The notes below the pieces were generated by a model, which had not been told where the DNA came from, did not search any database, and saw nothing but the letters and a program-made list of their open reading frames with translations. Of a stretch of 64,000 nucleotides of DNA, positions 44,661 to 56,109 are shown one piece after another. Made by a program: the position numbers and the translations under genes. The stretch covers positions 36,140,784-36,204,783 of the forward strand of contig NC_092640.1 in NCBI RefSeq assembly GCF_039555335.1. The letters run 5' to 3'. This stretch comes from Amphiura filiformis (Eukaryota > Echinodermata > Ophiuroidea > Amphilepidida > Amphiuridae). How positions within the stretch are numbered: position 1 is the stretch's first letter; the number at the start of each line of letters is the position of its first letter.

Positions 44661-45444
44661 TTAAAGACACTAAGTAACCTAAATTACCAAATAAAGTATT
44701 CAATATAGATGGAAGATTTTGTTCTGTGTATTTTGATACCTCATTTGGCATGATACGACTTTATTTTTTCAACTTACACCAATTTGAATGAAAAATAGCA
44801 TTTTAAAAGTGGCAACCGTATAGGCTTTTCTCTAGAAACATGCTAACTATGAGCACAGCGAGTAAGAGGTGAAAAGCCTGTGGGAATTGCCTTAAAGAAA
44901 GAAATAGCCAAAATTTGTCACTTCTGAAATGCTCTCTTTTTCCATTCAAATTGGTATAACTTGAGGGGGAAAATGTCACATAAAAATTACGAATGAGGTG
45001 TCAAAATAATGCTGAACGAAATTATCCATCTATTAAAGCCATAATGTACGATCTTATAATATGAAATTGGTTAATTTTTTTCAAACCTGATTTTTTTGCA
45101 TATTTGTAATGTTTACCCATGTCCCAACTTGCACCTAATTGGAATCGGCCAAAGTTGTTGTCTTTGTAGGTCAATAGAGCAAAATTAGACATATTATCAT
45201 AAGTTAAAATTATGATAATATGTCCTCCCATAGAAATGTTAAATGGCCAAAATAACCAGTGGGATTTCTTTCACTTTACTTTGTTATTTCAACCTAAAAT
45301 GGACAGCAACCCTTCCCGTACAGTTATTAATAATATTATTTCCACATTTTGAATAAAGAATAATAAAATCAAAATTTGACGGAAATCATACATTAAGGCT
45401 TTAACTGATTACATTATTTGGTCATTTATGTTTAGTGTCTTTAA
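44661..45444. mobile_element. TTAA-flanked TIR element hosting a second TTAA MITE
   Basis: TTAA at 44661-44664 and 45441-45444, with inner ends AGACACTAAG and TTTAGTGTCT followed by an inverted ATTWACCAAATAA word. Further inverted similarity lies inside: ACCTCATTTGGC and CACCAATTTGAATG at 44740-44800 against CATTCAAATTGG and GAATGAGGTGTC at 44945-45005. The nested element is at 45033-45404. TTAA targets suggest a piggyBac/Kolobok type. Confidence 0.75.
45033..45404 (+). mobile_element. Nested TTAA MITE (AGCCATAATGTACGAT ends)
   Basis: TTAA flanks at 45033-45036 and 45401-45404. Ends AGCCATAATGTACGAT and ATCATACATTAAGGCT are inverted copies. A reverse-orientation copy lies at about 55737-56066, sharing TTTTTTTCAAACCTGA, TTTGTAATGTTTAC, CCTAAAATGG and TTGTTATTT. 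372 bp, non-coding. Confidence 0.8.
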
Positions 45445-45840
45445 GATGATGCCGTTCCCTTTGCACAGACACTTTTTGTTCACAGTATTGATCAGTACAA
45501 GAGTGAAAATAAGAGCTCTTTTACCAGGACTCAATTTGGGAGAAAAGTGAGTCCTGGTTCAATTTACCCAGGATCAGGACCCAATTTACTCTAAAACAGA
45601 ACTCGTTTTTATAACAACAATCTATTAATTGAGTACATTAGTTGGTAATTTATGTCTAGTGCCTTGTACAGACACTTTTTGTTCACAGTACTGATCAGTA
45701 CAAGAGTGAAAATAAGAGCTCTTTTACCAGGACTCAATTTGGGAGAAAAGTGCACGAGTCCTGGTTCAATTTACTCTGTCAGGACTCACTTTACTCTAAA
45801 ACAGAACTCGTTTTTATAAGCAACAGTCAGTATTTAAGCC
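45417..45840. repeat. Recent tandem duplication, ~203-bp period
   Basis: CAGACACTTTTTGTTCACAG at 45466 recurs at 45669, followed in both copies by GATCAGTACAAGAGTGAAAA, GAGCTCTTTTACCAGGACTC and CTAAAACAGAACTCGTTTTT. Differences are few small indels. The left part of each copy includes the ...TTTATGTYTAGTG end of the TTAA element, so the duplication is younger than that insertion. A GGACTC/GAGTCC inverted word gives each copy hairpin potential. Confidence 0.85.
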
Positions 45841-48800
45841 AAAGGTCATATATCCAGTGGCATAGTTCAATAGCCTACATTCAACAATAATACTCAAATT
45901 CTGATCTCAAAATTGCAGAGAACACCCATATTTGGTTCACCATTTCTATTTTATGCATGGCATGATAGGCTAAAATTCAGACAAAAAGTGTGGCCTAGTA
46001 GGCCCTATCATGATTTTCATTCTCAAAAGGGCTTTAGTGGGCAAGTAACAGGTCTGCCAAATGAGGCCCCTAGCCTGTTGCTAATCAATATCTATGAGAT
46101 GTACAATCAGCATCCAGTTGCCGAAATTGGGTAACTTGTGTTAGGCAGCTGGTCGTCGGTCGCATTACATACAGTTCTATTCGACGCAACATGCTTTTTG
46201 AGAAAATCTCAATTGAAAATTCTGTTGTTGGATTTGGCTTCATACTTAATTATAATTATATTTCTTGATAGAATTTCCATGACAGCTAGGGTATTCTTTA
46301 TAAAGAAGAGACTTGAAAGTTTCATTTTGGTGAAATTAACATGTCCATCTTTCAGGTAACATTGTTTGAGACCTTGTATGATGTTAAACTCACAGCTATG
46401 TATGTGAAACAACTTTGTTTACTCTGTGACTATATTATGCTGCAGTCTCACTATGCTTTTCTTTTATGTATTACCATGGGATTCGTGTATTGCTTAAGAG
46501 CAATTAAGCTGTGAATAGATCTGTATGTGACACATCATTCACCATATAAATCTGTATGTATATATACATACTAATGAATGGATAAAAGTAGCTTACGTCG
46601 TTAAATAGCGCTGTATGTGAAACACAAAAGCTTAAAAACAGCAAATAGACGAAAATCAAAGTTTTATAATCTCATTAGTTAGAAAGAATTGAGGTCCAAA
46701 ACATTGCTACACACCAGTGTTTCTCAAAAAGTCAAAAATCTCAAATAGAACAGTATATGATGTGACTGACGAGGTGTGAAATATACCTGACTGGGCACTT
46801 TAATAACGCATCATCATCAGTCGGCTACGGAGCAGGTGACTACAGGTTTTCTCCAACTATTGTGATCTTGGGCAAGCAAAACCATTTTGTTTGGCTGCAG
46901 CATCGATCAGTATCTCACAGGAGGTGCTGGACATACTCTAAGTACAGTGTGCGTGGCCATCCCGGTTTCCTCCTCCCATGTGTTGGAATATAAAGGGCAT
47001 TTGTTTGTTTTCATTTTCTTTCTCTCAATTTTTTTCTTCATTTCTTCCTCTTCTTTCTCCTTCCAGCCTCCTCTCACTCTCCATCTCCTCTCCTCCTCCT
47101 CTCCCTCACTCTCTACCTTCTTTCTGCCTTTCTTTCTGGCTGCTTAACTTTCTATGCAGTGGTGTAGCCAGGACTTTGCCAGGGGGCAAGGGAAGGCAAC
47201 TTTCAAGGGGCAAAATTTGACTAAAGTAGCCATTTTGGGGTCAAAAATGAGATACAATGTAGATGGCAAACAAGGTCAAAGGCTGTATAGGGGTTCATAG
47301 GCTACTGTTGAACTTGACTTCCATTGCTCATTCAATAATTTAGAAGGCAAATTCTATACCATTTTTTTTTATTCTTATGTCATGAAGAGCAATTTGACAT
47401 CTAATTAAATTTGTACCCATGTACGACCAAAAATGTGACATTTTACCCCAAAATGCGGTTTTTGTACAATAACTCCATAATAGATGGCACGGTAGATAGC
47501 ACAATACATTGTTTTAATCCTTTTAATCAGATGAGTAATTTGGTATGTCTTTCAACAAGATAGGAGCATTTTTAATTAGTGACCCATGTATGACTTCTAG
47601 CTAGTCATGCTAGTGGTCACCAGGAGTTACATGTAAATCAAAAAAGGCTCCACATCTTAAAATCAACATTTTATTTTCATTTTCTATTATAATTGTTAAG
47701 AACCACAAAAGTGTCCTAGAGGGGTATTTATGGGTTTGCTTCCCTCAATTCAAGCCCCAGGCTCCAGCATTGTTGTTTAAGAACAACCTTTTCAGCGGGT
47801 ACATATTAACACACCAATTCAATTAAGCTAATCTACTGGCTTGCATTGGAATCTCTGTACAGCTCTGTACGCACATGCACTTCAAAACAAAGTGACAGAA
47901 ATTTGTTTTTGAATGTGTACATGTGTGAAATAATCCCAAAGCAAATCTGTTGGTGGATACTCATCAAAATTGTTAATATTATTTCATGCAAAATTTTGAA
48001 ATTTGAATTGTTCAATCCTCAGAGTAAAAAGATAAAGATAATTGAAATTACACCCTCAGAAAAATCACCATTTCTGCACTCTACAAAAATGCATGGGTGT
48101 AGGGGTGTGGGTGTGTGTGGGGGGGGGTTGTCTGTTTGGGGCATTTGTAATCACCTCCGAACCTCATGTGGAACCGGGACCATCCCAGCTTTGCAAATAA
48201 CAAAAATACAAATTCTGAAGTGTGTCTCCTATCAGTGATCAAAAATATGTTTTGGATTGATATGTTAACGGGTAAATGTCGTAAAAATTGTGTATTTGTT
48301 TAATGACCCCAGTTAACCAGGGAAAGTCAGGAAGTAATGTCCCTGTTTGCATAGTCCTAATTAAACAGGGCCCAGTTTGGGGATGCTTTCACATATAGTT
48401 TGATCAGCTCGTAATTGGTGGGCCTAATAACATAGTGGATCTATTTTATTTCAAGAATAGTCCTGTGAAATCTTGTCAGAAGTATCATAAATTATTCATT
48501 TAAGTTTATTCTACTTTATTCAACACACAATATAGACTAGACAGGCCAACAATGTCATCTTACTTTGGGTCTGCTTGTCAGCATAGTGGTAAATTCCTGC
48601 CGATTAGGAGCTGAGCAAACTATAGACCTGTGTTTGTGTGTGGGAGGGGGTATATAGATGAGCATGTGTTTGCTACCAAACGAGACAGTATTTGTCGTGA
48701 ACGCACCTCCAACCGTGTGCAGGCACCTAAACATGGACTGTCCATGGTCTGGCGATAGGCACAGATTGACGGAAATGATGTAAAAATGCTATTTAGAGCA

Positions 48801-51600
48801 TGTCATTGCTTGGCGGTTAACCCCTTATAGTAGGGATGACCAATGAACCATCAACTTGATTAGAACACTCCCATAGACATGCAGGGAGCTCAACTGTGCA
48901 CTGCTTGCACAGACATTTCTAAATTGAGCTCATTCTTTTATTTTTCATAATTTTTCTGTAAAAATTGGAGATGTTAATGCCAATTATGTTTTGTAACTAT
49001 CCTGCAAATTACAGCATCATAACTTATTTGGTTTTTCTGTAAGTGTGAGTCAAAATTGGTCCATCGCCACAGTGCGCTTAATTGCCAGTGGCCCAGTGCA
49101 GCACTGCTCAGAATGGCACAAAATATTCAGATGAATAAGATCAGGTGAACACCTTGACCTACTGAGCTGTAATTTGGCAGAGTTGTTGTTATTACCTCTA
49201 TCATACCCTCTGTAAAAAGGAAAAAAAACGGACAAGTAGATCTCGGGTTAAAAATTAAATCACCAGCTTCCCTTTGGAATTTCCAAACACCTTTCGAATC
49301 ATGTTAAATAGACACCTTTCTGAACATAAATGTGAAGTTTCATGCTCATTTGTTGTATTATTCACCTGATCTCAACCCTAAACATTTTCTTATATTTATA
49401 CCATCTGCACTGACTTGCTGCTACTTGCTGCTATACACGCACAGGAGCTGTACTTTTAAAACGCGCCCTAATCAATAATGAGTCTTTCACTCCATTGTTA
49501 AAGTACTGTGCTCCCTGTAGCATATGGAGTGACCAGTCCCTGGAGTGTGATGGTTTTGTAGCACATGACAGTATTCATTCAAGCCTATCAAGATCAAGGT
49601 CAGTTACTAGCCACTTGCTGAATGGCTGGGCATTATCAGCTATCAAAGAGATACCTTATGCTGCTGCCAATCACAATAGAGGTTAAACATTTTGTTAAAA
49701 CCCCAGAAGTGATATCAGGACAAAGCTGTGCATGTTGGTACTTGATTGTTTGGATTCCTATGTTGAAAATCCCTTGTAGTACATTAGTATTTTTCTTATG
49801 TGTACAAATGTAGTGTATATTGTTGTGGAAAAAAAGTTCACCTGGACTTTTGATTTTGTGCCACTTTGGCCATTATGGATGATTTTTGGCAAATGTTTTC
49901 TAAAAGCATGATTTCAGTGCCTCGGTTTGAAGAAATACTTAATGCTATTGACTAGTAAGTGCCATTTCATAAGAAACCCTTTGATACTTTCACAATATGC
50001 TTGTTTCATGTTTGCATATATATTAAAATAAAGAAATATAAAAGGTAAATATATGCTTATACCAATTTTGCTCACATTGCTATATTTAGACTTTGTCAAT
50101 TTATTTCGTTCAATGACCGGTCAAAATGGGAAACTTTGAAAATTCATAATTGAAAAGTTTTTGACCGATTTTGACCATTTAACCACCAAAATACTTCTAT
50201 TGATGAGTTCTTTCCAGAAAACAATCTTTTGTAGCAAAAGGGCAACATGAAATTATGATGGTCATCCCTACTTATAGTGCCATCTCATAGTGTGTATGAG
50301 TATGTCCATGGTATGTCGATTCACTGCAGGCATGTGTGTCCTCGATTGGAGCGCTTACAGGCAGGGGTGGGCATATAGTATCGATGTAAGTGTAATGCTT
50401 TCTGGGGTGTGTGGTGTGTACATTGTGAATTGAAGTTTTTTATTTTCATTTTTAACATGCTGCATGTATCTTTGTTGTTTTCAGGGGACAATCCTGTAGA
50501 TGTGGCTGGAGATCCAACTTTTCTCTATCCAAAGGTGTAGCTTTTCAGGTTGCAGCAACATGCTGAAGATGGTCTAATAGCAACCAGGAGTCAATTCAAC
50601 TGTATAGCATTGGAGAGTTCTTGGCAAGACACACATTTGATGGCATATGAACATGGCCTGCATTTCCTCTGCACCAGCTAGCTTAGTGGCTTGTGGCATC
50701 AGATCAGAAAGAAACTAGTACACCAACCACAATACACATGGGACACAAAAAGTATCCCTTACAAATTTTGTATTGTGATGTTAGTTTAAGTGTAGAAGGT
50801 CAGCATTTATCTCTGAGCATTCCGATGGCTCAATATCTCCTGCATCTTGCATTTTTCTCGATATCTCCTGCATCTTTCATTTTTAAGACCCAGTTTGCAG
50901 ATAAATTAGTATAGTGTAGGCTCATCACTTGTTACGTCTGCAGTGATTATTGTATAGTAAACTATTGAGTTCGCAACATTTAGGAATCATCTTCATCATC
51001 ATACAAGTGTTTATTGTAGTTCTACTTTGAATTTACTCACCATGGGCATTATGCGAATCAGTTGATGTAATCTGGCAAAGATGTACATTGAAGGTCATAT
51101 GATATCATTCAAGATGGGCTAATCAACTTCTTACTTTAACTTTCAAATGCCTTGAAGAAATTACACATGTAAACATTCCCTTTAGTTTCACTTTAACTCA
51201 TTCAAATCATGCCCTAGCACTACTAGGAGTCATTTTATTTAAATACCCTATTTGTTCCAACTTTGAATATTACTGCTGGCAAATGCAATTTCCATTATAG
51301 AAGCCGCAGCACAAGTGTTATAACTTATACTATTTTCTGTATTTAACAATTTTATCTGTATTTTTCATTTAAACTTGTTTATTATCTGCTAACAATTAGG
51401 ATGTGATGATCACACACGTGGCTTGCTATCCCATGGCTTGCTATGTGGTGAAAAAAAGCTTTATTTCAAACTCGAATGGTGACCCGCAGGTCAAAATGCT
51501 AGAATTGTACATTAACCACACCTAAAAAAACACAATGCAATTTGTAGGCAGCAGCTTAATCAGCGCCAATATTGCAACATTGAAACAAACAACTTCACAA
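45841..51600. other. Long unassigned stretch
   Basis: Nearly 6 kb without a supported gene or TIR element. Visible items are an 18-bp palindrome at 46554-46571 (GTATGTATATATACATAC), a pyrimidine tract at 47011-47138, an unpaired GTGGTGTAGCCAGGA hAT-like end near 47160, and a G-run (GTGTGTGTGGGGGGGG) near 48110-48130. Two possible terminal exons (about 50330-50384 and 50485-50540) have good splice sites, but the reading frame is ambiguous. Confidence 0.4.
47011..47138. repeat. Polypyrimidine tract
   Basis: About 128 bp of nearly uninterrupted C/T (TTCTTTCTCTC, CTCTCCTCCTCCTCTCCCTC) on the + strand. It may form triplex structures; no function is shown. Confidence 0.8.
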
Positions 51601-51720
51601 ACATCCAACTCCATCCCATCCCCCCTTAGACAGTGATGATAAAGTGCCTTGCCCAAGGTCACAGCACGTTGACACAAGGGGCCTCAATTCATAACCAATA
51701 GATTATGAGTAGGTACCTTT
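51600..51720. repeat. Possible degenerate SINE fragment
   Basis: GTGCCTTGCCCAAGGTCACA at about 51642 resembles a block found in some marine-invertebrate tRNA-SINEs. No B-box is preserved, so this is tentative. Confidence 0.25.
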
Positions 51721-51769
51721 TCTCTCGGCCACACATGCTCCCCATGTGTGGTGGTTGGCACTAATGTTA

Positions 51770-52013
51770 ATTCAATGCATTGAAATCGAATTGAATTGAA
51801 ATGAATTTTGGGCGATTTTCATTTCAATGCATTGGAATTGAATTGGAATTGAAATGAGTGGACTTGGGCATGAATTGAATTGGATTGGAATTGAAATCAT
51901 CGTGAGCAATGAAGAATTGAATTGGATTGGAATTGAAATCATGTTGAGTGATGAAGAATGAAGTGGAATTGAAATGAAATTCAGCTTTGATTTCAATTCA
52001 GCATTTCAATTCA
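51770..52013. repeat. GAATTG-type simple array 1
   Basis: Tandem variants of GAATTGGAATTGAAAT over about 240 bp, starting with TTCAATGCATTGAAAT and ending TTTCAATTCACAAGC. Nearly the same motif recurs at 53260-53490. Low-complexity open frames (Ile-Pro-Ile-Gln-Phe pattern on the minus strand) are by-products. Confidence 0.85.
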
Positions 52014-52396
52014 CAAGCAGATTCCAGATCATTCCACCTGTAAAAAGTGCCCTTCCTCGTTCTGAATTCTGATACACTTCCAGGTCTAATCACACAATAG
52101 ACACACATTAAAAAATGTTGGCACTAATCACAAAGCCCCTATTTTTCTCAAACTCCTAATTTGTATGCTCAAAAGTCATTGTACATTTGAACAAATTGTG
52201 AGAAAACCATTTAAGAAAATGCTTATATCTTTGACAGCTTTTTTCACACTTTTTCAAAAGTACAAGGATTTTGGGTGAAAATCTTAGGAGGAGCAGGAGA
52301 CAAGTAGCGGCTATCTAATAGTATCAAAACCTTGATTTTGGGCATCTTTGAGGTCATTGTGGGGACAGGGTCCCATTATCGATCGTACCACACACC
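52014..52396. other. Unassigned sequence between GAATTG array 1 and TTAA MITE
   Basis: About 380 bp with no recognisable feature. Confidence 0.35.
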
Positions 52397-52738
52397 TTAA
52401 AAGGGCATTTCGTGATCCACAGCCTCATCCCACCACTTTTTTCAAAATAAGTTGAGATTTTTATACCACTGGAAACTCTGTTTAATGTTTATGTACCAAA
52501 AATTTCTTGCAGATTAATTCGTTTAGCAAAAATATCATCAAATTTGAATTTCGTTCTGGTATACCAGATCGTAATACAACAGTGGCCTATATGGAGCAGT
52601 GTAATACATATAAACATGAATAACTCGCAAACGCAAAAATCGGAATCAACTCAAATTTTGGGAATAAACTTTTTTCGTGGATATCCACTGAAAAATGTCA
52701 TAAAATGAGGATGCTAGGATCACAAAATCCTCCTTTAA
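52397..52738 (-). mobile_element. TTAA-flanked MITE, copy 2 (inverted relative to 24177)
   Basis: TTAA at 52397-52400 and 52735-52738. Ends AAGGGCATTTCGTGATCC and GGATCACAAAATCCTCCT are those of the 24-kb copy in reverse order. Interior words are shared (GTGGATATCCACTGAAAAAT, TTTAGCAAAAATATC). 342 bp, non-coding. Confidence 0.85.
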
Positions 52739-53000
52739 GTTTAGAAAATAATGTGCATGGTGGACAAGAAGTTAAGACAAATATTAGGAAGTGAGTCACC
52801 TAAGAACTAAAAAGTTCCAAAGTTTCATAAAATTGGACCCAGAGGTCAAGGATATCACTCACATTGTTTTAATGTGAAAAGTGAGTTAACATAACAATAA
52901 AGCATCTTCTGTTGAAATGCTTTTGTGACAAGTAGTGTACTTGATTTTGACTTTGTGGTGTGACAAGTGTTATAAAATTGGTAGTAAAATTTAAAACATG

Positions 53001-53227
53001 TACTGCAAAAACAGTGTCTAGATATTAAACACCATTCTAGACACCATCTTGTCCTCGATTTGTAAACATGTCTAAATGCTAAACATGTTTAGTAATTTGA
53101 TGCCTTGTGTTTAAATATTAAACACTTGGTATTAAGTTTAACATTTGTGTTTAGATATTACATGTGTTTACAAATCGAGGACAAAAAGTGTTCAATATAT
53201 TAATCTCTAGACACAGTTTTTGCAGTG
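53001..53227. mobile_element. Palindromic MITE with CACTGCAAAAAC ends
   Basis: Left ACTGCAAAAACAGTGTCTAG and right CTAGACACAGTTTTTGCAGT are inverted. The inner TCCTCGATTTGTAAACATG and CATGTGTTTACAAATCGAGG also pair, so the whole 227 bp folds back. The middle holds short AAATATTAAAC / GTTTAGATATT words. The terminal CAC(A/T)GCAAAAA core resembles that of the 2.8-kb element at 5070-7862. Confidence 0.8.
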
Positions 53228-53259
53228 TGGTTTGGTCAATTAACACAAACTGCAACTGT

Positions 53260-53490
53260 ATTGGAATTTGAATTGAATTGGAATTGAAATGAATGCTCAG
53301 AATTGAATTGAAATTGATTAGCTGTTAATTTCACTGCATTGAATTGGAATTGAAATGAAATGATTTTGAAATTGAAAAATTGAATTGGAATCGAATTGAA
53401 TTAATTGTAAAGCAAGGTGGATTGAATTGGAATCGAATAGCAACACTCCAGGTGTAGAAAGAATTGAATTTGAATAGAATTGAAATCAAT
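53260..53490. repeat. GAATTG-type simple array 2
   Basis: TTGAATTGGAATTGAAAT variants over about 230 bp; the same motif and strand sense as array 1. The two arrays may once have been contiguous and been split by insertions. Confidence 0.85.
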
Positions 53491-53513
53491 TTTCTGGAGT
53501 GAAATAACAATAG

Positions 53514-53966
53514 TTGGCACCCAAGGGCGCTGTGGTATAAAACAGGGATGGGAAACACAACTTCTCTCTTTGTCTTCTTTCTTCCTCCCTTCCCTCCACT
53601 TAGGCAAAAAGCCACTTGAACTTTAAGATTAAGAACCATTGGTGGTTACATGTAGCCCTTTCCTAAATCTTATGCTACTAGACCATACAGACCATACACA
53701 AACCACAACCTCAGCCCACAAAGCCACTGCAAGACCATGCATCCCACCTTATCCGATTGCTTAATCCTGCTAAACTAATGCACAAAACTGTCGGCTGGGC
53801 AACGGTCACATGCGTGGCTTGCTACCCCTAGTCGGGTGGTTGGCATCCGAGGGGTTGGTGAGTTTGGTGGTTTCAAAACTGGGTTGGGGAAAACATTTTT
53901 TTTTTTTTTTTCCTACTTCTTCCCTTCCTTCCATCCACTTGGGCAAAAAGCAGTTGGGTTAAAAAA
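53514..53966. repeat. Direct dispersed repeat, two ~125-bp copies
   Basis: Copies at 53514-53640 and 53841-53966 share GTTGGCA, GG(A/T)TGGG(G)AAA, a T/C-rich CTTCTTCCCTTCC tract, CATCCACTTGGGCAAAAAGC and TTAA(A)GAT. The family is unknown. Confidence 0.6.
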
Positions 53967-54654
53967 AGATATACCACTGGCTATACATGCGTCTTCAAAC
54001 AAAGAACACCAATGCAGCAGTCAGGTCTCAAAATTCACAACTTGCAACTTCATTTATGTTAATAACCAGAAAAGGTGTGGAAATAATGTGGTTAAGTGGT
54101 CTATGGATCTCTGAATGTTCATTTAAATCTAGTAATGGTGCCATTATTTAAGCCAATGCAGGAGTTCTGATTATCATATATTTATGCTGAAATTGCAGCT
54201 ATAAAGGTGTGGTCCATTGTGTGACTGATATGAGGACAGTAACTGTTAAATGTTAAGAATGTGCATTTTGGTGGAGTTCAAGATATTAGTCCTCAGAAGT
54301 GCTGAAGATTTTTCATGTCTCACATCAGACAAAGATGATCTATAGACAGTACTTGTAAACAGAAATATGAACTATGCATCAAGCGTTTAATGTAAAAGTA
54401 GACAGCATGTGTACCAATACACAAACAACAGATTTACCAAATATTCATGCATGGATTACTGTCATGACAAATTAACTTTTTATGGAAACAATCTGAAGTA
54501 GGTATTTTCTTGTAGTTCACATGATACCACATGCTTCTCTTTTATATGTATTGTATTGTACATGTGGATCAGGAAGTGACCTAAAAAGCCTAGCATTTGC
54601 AGCTCTGGTGCATAATGTTTAATTTAAACAATCAAACTTAAAAGCCACAGTTAG
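53967..54654. other. Unassigned sequence
   Basis: No supported feature. Confidence 0.35.
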
Positions 54655-54656
54655 TA

Positions 54657-55734
54657 CAGGGTGCTATTGGAATTTTTCGAGTTGGCATCTAGTTTTCCTA
54701 CATAATAGTGAAACCAATGTTTTTTAACATCCTTACACCTTTAAAAGGATAAAATTCGAATTGATTCCATTTTTTCTATGCCCCTATACTTCCCACGGGG
54801 GTCGAGGGACATAATGGGGCGAAAAGTATATGTCCTATCATGCTGCAATATACCTCAAATTGTTCCTCTCATTGCTACTGAATAAAAAAAAGTCAATTGT
54901 CATTTGTCATAATGCACTAGGGTGCTTAGTTAAGGATTTTTAGAATAAGGTCAAATGTCAAAATATCTCATGCACAGAAGTCAAATGTTCAAAATGCACC
55001 GATTCAATCGAAATTTGCCTTAAATTACTCTTCTCGGCAAATAGGAAAATAATTTATTTGAGAAATTTATAACCTCAGAATCAGATGAAATTATGGGTCA
55101 AATGTTATGCTTGTATATATTTCTATTGGACTTTGGCTGCATGAACTCTGAAAGGGGACATGATGACCAGGGTTGTAGCTAGGACATTTTGAGTGCTGGG
55201 TGGCATTTTATGAAAATCTTGCATACATGGTAATCTGTTGTCAAAATTGATCAAAATCTTGACTAATTCAACAAAAGTTTGCAATTTTGGACTATGAGTG
55301 GTAGGTTCCAATGGCAAAATTGCTGCTTTGTGATGGGCTCCAAAACTGAGTGGTGGGCTCTACCACCCACTGTAGCTACAACCCTGATGATGAAAAAAAA
55401 AAAATGCACTTAAAGTGAAATTTGAGATCTGACCAATTTTTTAAATTTTAACCTAGTGTATGTAATTTTGGACATTTGAACCATTTGACCTTAACTCCTG
55501 AACTAAGCATCGTGAAAATTATGACAATTTACTTTTTATATTCCCGGTGATGAGAGGAATAATTTGAGATACATTACAACATAATGGGACTATTTTGGAC
55601 GTTTGCCCCCACTATGACTATGAAAAAAAAAAAAAAATAGAAACAATCAAATTCTTATCATTTCAGGTTTAAGTATGCCAAAAACATTGGTTCCACTAAT
55701 ATTTAATATTAAATTCCAAACTCATAGTGCCCTG
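54657..55734. mobile_element. Long-TIR (about 330 bp) TA-target element
   Basis: CAGGGTGCTATTGGAATTT at the left and TAGTGCCCTG at the right, with TA outside each end (54655-54656, 55735-55736). The arms remain inverted-similar for about 330 bp: ACCAATGTTTTT, TACCTCAAATT, TTCCTCTCATTGCTACTGAA against CCGGTGATGAGAGGAAT, and AAGGTCAAATG against CATTTGACCTT. A hAT-like MITE (55168-55386) sits in the centre. No transposase. Confidence 0.8.
55168..55386. mobile_element. hAT-like MITE nested in the long-TIR element
   Basis: CAGGGTTGTAGCTAGGACA at the left and CTGTAGCTACAACCCTG at the right, with inner GTGGTGGGCTC/CTACCACCCAC words. Flanks ATGATGAC (55160-55167) and ATGATGAA (55387-55394) match at 7 of 8 bases, an 8-bp target duplication typical of hAT. 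219 bp, non-coding. Confidence 0.85.
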
Positions 55735-55736
55735 TA

Positions 55737-56066
55737 CAAAATGTACAATTTCTATCTCATTTTAATTTTGATATTCTCTACTCAAAAGCTGAAATATTAG
55801 AAATAACTGTCCATTTTAAGCCAAAATAACAAGGTAATGTGAAAGAAACTCCACATGCTATTTTGGCCATTTTAGGTGGAATTCTATGGTGGACTTAATG
55901 TCTGAATATGACATGTCAAAATTACTCTGTTGATCTGAAACACACAATGAATTTGGCTGAATCCAATTGGATTTAAGTTGGACATGTGTAAACATTACAA
56001 ATATGGCAAAAATTCAGGTTTGAAAAAAATTGAAACTCATTTTAAAAGATAGTGCATTATGGCTGT
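55737..56066 (-). mobile_element. Second copy of the AGCCATAATG MITE, partial
   Basis: Read on the minus strand it starts AGCCATAATGCACTATCTT and follows the 45033-45404 element for about 330 bp. It has lost the TTAA flanks and the other terminal repeat. It abuts the long-TIR element end at 55734. Confidence 0.7.
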
Positions 56067-56109
56067 ATGAAATGTATGAAAGGTAATAAATCTTTTGCAG
56101 TCTCAGCAC

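Noticed and set aside
45466-45821. LTR pair of a small retrotransposon
   Set aside because: The direct copies are adjacent with no interior, primer site or TG...CA ends; a tandem duplication explains them.
46554-46571. 18-bp AT-rich palindrome as a regulatory site
   Set aside because: An alternating TA-type palindrome is expected by chance in AT-rich DNA and has no context.
47154-47220. hAT-like MITE starting GTGGTGTAGCCAGGA
   Set aside because: No matching inverted end was found within 1 kb.
53331-53639. 102-codon minus-strand frame
   Set aside because: Mostly the GAATTG simple repeat read as Phe/Asn/Ser/Ile; low complexity.
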